The notes under the pieces are model-generated. The model was not told the DNA's origin and did not search any database. It saw only the letters and a list, made by a program, of their open reading frames with translations. DNA of 43,897 nt from Elusimicrobia bacterium GWA2_69_24. Its GTDB lineage: Bacteria > Elusimicrobiota > Elusimicrobia > UBA1565. The DNA is taken from the NCBI GenBank assembly GCA_001799695.1, contig MGTY01000056.1:40736-84632 (forward strand), in the 5' to 3' direction. A program made the translations under genes and the position numbers. Below, one piece after another: positions 39,968 through 43,897 of this stretch. Numbering within the stretch: position 1 is the first letter of the stretch; each line of letters starts with the position of its first letter.

Positions 39968-42900
39968 ATGCGCCGCTCGATCGCCGTTTTCCTCGCCGCC
40001 ATCCTGGCATCGGGCTCCTTCCCGGCCCCGGCCCTGGCCCAGGTCACCAGGGCGCCCGTCGGGCCGACCCCGCTGCCTGCCATCCAGGTCCCGCTCTCCC
40101 AGCCGGTCTTCGCCGCGTCGCTGCGCGGGGGCTTGGACGGCCTCTCCCTCCAGCCGATGCCGCTCAGCCAAGGCGTCGCGACCGCCGTCTTGGCCCAGTC
40201 CATCCCGGGGGTCCTCGGCCCGCTCGCCGGCCCCCGCCGCGCGCGCGCTTTGGGGGCTTCGCGGGCCGCCAAGCCTTTCTCGGCCTCCAAGAGCCTCCCG
40301 CTGGCCGCGCGCGCCGGGCTCGCTAGGCTCACCGAGAGCCTTGCCGCGTCGAAACCCGGAGAGTTCTCAGGTCCCCTCCTCGCCGCTTTCGACGCGGGCC
40401 GGACCTTCCCGAATCAGACGGAGGCCGTTCCCGCGGCGTCCCTCCCCGCCGGGAAAGGGTTGGACCCGGGCCTGCGGCCGGCCCAGACCGGGTCGCCTGG
40501 GCCAGCCCTCGCCCGCATGGAGCCCAACCCGACCATGACCGGGGTCTCCGGGGCCTTCCTCGTGGACACCTCGCGCTCCGGCCGCTCCTTGCCGCTGACC
40601 TTGCCGGAAGCCGTAGGCCTGGCTCAAGCCGCCGCTCGCGCGCTGCCATCGGGGACGCTCGACGACGCGAGCGTCACCGAGATCGTCATCGTCGACGATC
40701 TCGCGGGGGTCCCCGCCATCGCCGCCACCCCTTCAGGCAAGGCGCTGCGGCTCTCGACCCCGGCGGGGATCGTCGACACCGACCCGGAGGGCGGCTGGCG
40801 GCGGATATATCTCCCCGTCTCTTTGCTCCGCGAGGATTGGGCGCTCAAGGCGCCGCTTCCCCAGGGGCTCTTCGCCCGGCCGCCGCCCGAGGCGGAGATC
40901 GCCGTGCCTGTTCTTTCCCGCGCGCCCGAGGGTGCGCTCCTGCCTCCCGGAGCCTCGGCCTTCGTGGGCGGGCTCATTTCCATCTCGGCCGAGCCTCCGG
41001 AGGGTTTCTTCGCGGCCTCCACGGCGGCCGAGCTCAAGCGCCAGGGCTGGGCCTTGCGCCAGGCGCAGGATGCCGATGTCTGGGTCTACCGCGTCCCCGA
41101 TGTGCGCCCGCAGAGCTACTTCGATTTCTTTTTCCCCTCCCCGGACCGCCCGGCGGACTCCCCGCGAGCCGGAAAATTCAAGGTCGCCGTCGGCATCGGG
41201 CCCGCCCACTCCCCCCAGTCCTCCGGGGGCGCCGAGGCCGACCTCCTGTGGCTCGGCGACGAGCAGCACGGAGCCCTCGAAAGCTTGCTCCGAGAACTGA
41301 GCGGCGGACCCTTCACGCTCGAAGATATCTCCCGGCACAAAGGGCTCGCCCTGCGGCTCTCTCCCAGCCGCGCCTTCCTCTCCGGCCTCGACCGGCGCCG
41401 GGCTCTCACCCAGGAGGGCTTCGACGCGCTCGAGACCGACCCCGAGGTCTATCGCCGGGTCTTCAGCGAAGACTACGACGCGTATCTCTCCACCCTCTTC
41501 ACCCGCAGGGAACCCAAGGCGAAGAAGTCCTTCCTGCTGGGCACCTCGCGCGGCTGCTCCCAGGGCTGCGCCATCTGCGCCTCGGGAGGCCTCTCCAAGT
41601 TCCAGTTCTTTTCCGGCGAACGCATGCTGCGGGAGCTGGAAAAGATCGCCGCCCAGGCCAAGCCCGGCCCCGGAGAACTCATCGACGTCTATTTCGTGGA
41701 CTCCAATTTCAACCTGAACGCCAAGCGCCTCGTGGACTTCGCCGACCTCATGGATAAGAGCCCGCTCCAGGGGAAGTTCCGGTTCTTCGTGCGGCACAGC
41801 AGCGTCAACGGCTTCCTCAAGGCCGACGCCGGCGGGGTCAAGCGGCCCCGCGTCGAACTCCTCGACGCCTACCGGCGCTTGGGCATCAGCGAGGTCTTCA
41901 TGGGGATCGACGCCTATGACGACGCGGGGACCTTGACCCTCAAGACCCATCGGGGGGCGCTGGCCAAGAAGGGCGTCGAGACCCGGCCCACCTACACCTT
42001 CGCCGAGCTCCGCGGCCTCCTGCGCGCCATGGAGAACGGCAAGCTCACCGCCAAAGGCTTCTACCTCACCAACAACCCCTGGGTGAGCGATCTCGACCGG
42101 GTGGACTCCTGGTACAACCTCCTCGAGCTCTGGCTCGAGAACCCGCATTTCTCGATCGACGCCCGCGAGCGGGAGATCCTCCGCCTCAAGCCTTTCGCGG
42201 GCAGCCCGATCGCCGACGTCGCCGAGGCCAAGCGGCTCCCGGTGATCGCCAACGGACGCTTCGTCGCCCAGGGTCCCCTGGGCGAGCTCGACGAGATTAT
42301 GGATTTCTCCGCGCTCGGCCGCCCGCGCGTCCAAGCCGGGGCCGCCCCGGCCCTCGCCCAGTTCCGCGCCTCCCTCGCCCGGGTCCGGCGCCGGGCGGAA
42401 CTGGCCCTGGCGGGCGCGGACGCGGCGCAGGCGCAGGCCGCCCGGCGGCTCATCGCCAAGCTGCTCGTCCGCGATGCGGCGCTCCTCAGGGCCCTCGAGG
42501 GCGAGCCCGGGGCCGCCCGGTTCCGTGACGACATCTCCCGCTTCGCCCGCAGACATCCCGGCCTCGCTCCCTGGAGCGCGGCCGAGCAGCAGGCGGCCTT
42601 CGCCGGCGCCGCCCAGTCCCTCATCGACGGCCTGCGCGACGGCGCCCGGCCCGGGGCTCCCCGGCACTCGGCCGGCTACTCGGCCCCAGCGCTCGAGCTC
42701 GACCCGAAGGCTCCCCACACGCTCAAGGACGTGCCCGCTTACCTCGCCGACAATCTCGGAGAGGAGCTCCTGGCGGCCGCCGCGGCCGGCGATGCCAACG
42801 TGCTGGTGCTCGTGGGTGACGGACGCCAGGCGGCCTCCGCGGCGCAGGCGGCGGGCTGGACGCTGCTCGCTGCCGTCTCTAAGCGCGAGGGCTATCATCG

Positions 42901-43837
42901 CGTCCATCGCGCCCGAGACCAGGAAGGGCGGCCCGCCTTCGTGGTCAGCCGCGTCAACGGAGCCGACCGGGTCTTCCACGTCGAGACCTTGCTGCGCCTC
43001 GCCGGACTGCCCGGCGCGCGCTTGCGGGTCTCGGGCAAGTCGGTCTCCTGGAAGGCCGCGTATCTGCAGGCCTTCCGCGCAGCGGGCCCCGCCCCCGACC
43101 TCGTGCTCTACGGCTTCGCCAACACCGCCGTCGACGCCGTGCTCCTGCGCAACCGTGAAGAGAACCAGGAGCGCTTCGCGACCATGGCCGCCAACTACGA
43201 CCGCCGCAAGCGCGCGCCCGCCGACGGAGAGCACGACATGGCCGGCATGCGTTTCCACATCCTGGAGCTGGCCGACGGCAAGCGGGTATGGATCTTCCCC
43301 TGCCTCTACGGCGACCTCTCGCGCGAGCTGCTGGAGGCCTTGGTGGAGCATGGGGCCCGCAGCATCGTTTCGCTGGGCACGGCGGGAGCCATCTCCGGCC
43401 GCAAGGTGGGAGACGTCTTGGTCCCCTCGGAGCTCCTGCGGGCCGACGGCCGCCGGGAAAAGCTCGACTGGCTCGCCCCCCTGCCCCTGCCCAAAGGCGG
43501 GGCCTATCAGCGCGTGACGACCCCCAACATCGAGACCGAGGTTTGGGCCCGGGACGCCGCGCGGCGCGGAGTGGACCTCATCGAGGTCGAGCTCGAACAC
43601 GCCCTCGACCTCCTGCGCGACCGCCCCGACGTGCGCCTGGGGGCGGCCCTCGTGGTGTCCGACGTCCTCACCGGCAAGGGCCGCCGGGACATGACCGAGT
43701 GGGGCCTGCCTGAGCTGCGCGCCCTCATGCCGACCTTGCGCAAGATCCTCGACGCGGCGCTGGGGGTGCGGGGCGACGCGGCTTGGCGCCTCAAGGCCTA
43801 CCGCACCGCGCCGCTGGTCTCAGGCTCCGGAGACTAG
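39968..43837 (+). CDS. Exported-type fusion: radical SAM domain plus nucleoside phosphorylase/MTAN-like domain
   Basis: A 1289-residue protein from the ATG at 39968. Residues 1-25 look like a signal peptide (MRRSIAVFLAAILASGSFPAPALAQ), and residues about 26-190 are Ala/Pro-rich. The middle carries a radical SAM CxxxCxxC as RGCSQGCAIC (Cys530, Cys534, Cys537) followed by a TIM-barrel-like stretch with YFVDSNFNL and FMGIDAYDDAG. The last 250 residues match the PNP/UDP phosphorylase superfamily: LGTAGAISGRKVGDVLVPSE (Gly1137 on), EVELEH (Glu1208) and VVSDVLTGKG (Asp1232), matching the Glu and Asp positions of MTA/SAH nucleosidase. Such a domain could cleave 5'-deoxyadenosine released by radical SAM chemistry; that is inference. 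No identified substrate. Confidence 0.75.
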   Translation: MRRSIAVFLAAILASGSFPAPALAQVTRAPVGPTPLPAIQVPLSQPVFAASLRGGLDGLSLQPMPLSQGVATAVLAQSIPGVLGPLAGPRRARALGASRAAKPFSASKSLPLAARAGLARLTESLAASKPGEFSGPLLAAFDAGRTFPNQTEAVPAASLPAGKGLDPGLRPAQTGSPGPALARMEPNPTMTGVSGAFLVDTSRSGRSLPLTLPEAVGLAQAAARALPSGTLDDASVTEIVIVDDLAGVPAIAATPSGKALRLSTPAGIVDTDPEGGWRRIYLPVSLLREDWALKAPLPQGLFARPPPEAEIAVPVLSRAPEGALLPPGASAFVGGLISISAEPPEGFFAASTAAELKRQGWALRQAQDADVWVYRVPDVRPQSYFDFFFPSPDRPADSPRAGKFKVAVGIGPAHSPQSSGGAEADLLWLGDEQHGALESLLRELSGGPFTLEDISRHKGLALRLSPSRAFLSGLDRRRALTQEGFDALETDPEVYRRVFSEDYDAYLSTLFTRREPKAKKSFLLGTSRGCSQGCAICASGGLSKFQFFSGERMLRELEKIAAQAKPGPGELIDVYFVDSNFNLNAKRLVDFADLMDKSPLQGKFRFFVRHSSVNGFLKADAGGVKRPRVELLDAYRRLGISEVFMGIDAYDDAGTLTLKTHRGALAKKGVETRPTYTFAELRGLLRAMENGKLTAKGFYLTNNPWVSDLDRVDSWYNLLELWLENPHFSIDAREREILRLKPFAGSPIADVAEAKRLPVIANGRFVAQGPLGELDEIMDFSALGRPRVQAGAAPALAQFRASLARVRRRAELALAGADAAQAQAARRLIAKLLVRDAALLRALEGEPGAARFRDDISRFARRHPGLAPWSAAEQQAAFAGAAQSLIDGLRDGARPGAPRHSAGYSAPALELDPKAPHTLKDVPAYLADNLGEELLAAAAAGDANVLVLVGDGRQAASAAQAAGWTLLAAVSKREGYHRVHRARDQEGRPAFVVSRVNGADRVFHVETLLRLAGLPGARLRVSGKSVSWKAAYLQAFRAAGPAPDLVLYGFANTAVDAVLLRNREENQERFATMAANYDRRKRAPADGEHDMAGMRFHILELADGKRVWIFPCLYGDLSRELLEALVEHGARSIVSLGTAGAISGRKVGDVLVPSELLRADGRREKLDWLAPLPLPKGGAYQRVTTPNIETEVWARDAARRGVDLIEVELEHALDLLRDRPDVRLGAALVVSDVLTGKGRRDMTEWGLPELRALMPTLRKILDAALGVRGDAAWRLKAYRTAPLVSGSGD

Positions 43838-43896
43838 ACGCCCCGGCTTTCCTCTTCGAGCCGGCGCCGGAGCTCGGCCTCGCCCGCGGGCAGCAA
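43834..43896 (-). CDS. C-terminal fragment of a minus-strand gene (partial)
   Basis: From the right edge an open minus-strand frame of 20 codons (LLPAGEAELRRRLEEESRGV) ends in TAG at 43834-43836, overlapping the end of the radical SAM fusion by four bases. The charged helix looks like a genuine protein end and the convergent overlap is tidy, but the fragment is too short to name. Confidence 0.4.
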   Translation of the reverse strand: MLPAGEAELRRRLEEESRGV

Positions 43897-43897
43897 G

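Overview
The window is about 44 kb of GC-rich, densely coding bacterial chromosome. It encodes a diderm (outer-membrane) cell: there are three predicted outer-membrane barrel proteins, a type IV pilus retraction ATPase and a diaminopimelate decarboxylase. The gene content is housekeeping with few mobile genes. I do not recognise the species. Very long exported proteins with an Ala/Pro-rich leader, together with the mix of families, suggest a deep-branching diderm phylum such as Elusimicrobiota; this is inference and only moderately supported.

Layout. (1) 0.2-3.2 kb, minus strand: nifU, nifS and two small membrane proteins (DUF4234, DUF2752), an Fe-S assembly operon. (2) 3.3-6.5 kb, minus: a 1074-residue secreted-type protein with two intact PD-(D/E)XK nuclease domains. 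(3) 6.6-6.9 kb: a MITE with 26-bp perfect inverted repeats and a TTA target duplication. (4) 7.0-22.4 kb, plus: a small exported protein, then ftsQ-ftsA-ftsZ, pilT/pilU, a deoxynucleoside kinase, pgeF, cmk, plsC and rpsA, a metalloprotease/propeller/barrel fusion, lysA, a YfhO-like membrane protein and a small membrane protein. Many junctions overlap by 1-4 bases. (5) 22.4-24.5 kb: an unusual AT-richer, mostly non-coding stretch holding a good dif-like site exactly where the long plus and minus gene blocks converge, one winged-helix gene, two DnaA-box matches and REP palindromes. (6) 24.5-38.5 kb, minus: two porin-like barrels, a TPR membrane protein, tRNA-Arg, DUF2203, apt, a sigma-70 factor, acylphosphatase, two tRNA-Pro, a MerR regulator, HU/IHF, a BFN nuclease-like protein, gpsA, plsY, hflX, miaA, a PilZ protein and miaB. 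(7) 38.7-43.9 kb: an ASCH protein, a small exported Ala/Pro-rich protein, and a 1289-residue exported-type fusion of a radical SAM domain to a nucleoside phosphorylase/MTAN-like domain.

The genes fall into familiar groups: cell division (ftsQAZ), phospholipid synthesis (plsC, plsY, gpsA), translation and tRNA modification (rpsA, miaA, miaB, hflX, tRNAs), nucleotide metabolism (deoxynucleoside kinase, cmk, apt, pgeF) and Fe-S assembly. NifU and NifS could supply clusters to MiaB and to the large radical SAM protein.

The least expected content is repeat biology. A roughly 57-bp two-hairpin element occurs four times. Three copies lie inside genes (nifU, cmk, miaB) without breaking the reading frame, and its 3' hairpin changes both arms together between copies. 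Two inverted copies of a 230-300 bp non-coding element are bounded by a 20-22 bp perfect palindrome. Several genes also have near-consensus promoters whose predicted start site falls on the start codon, which suggests leaderless transcripts.
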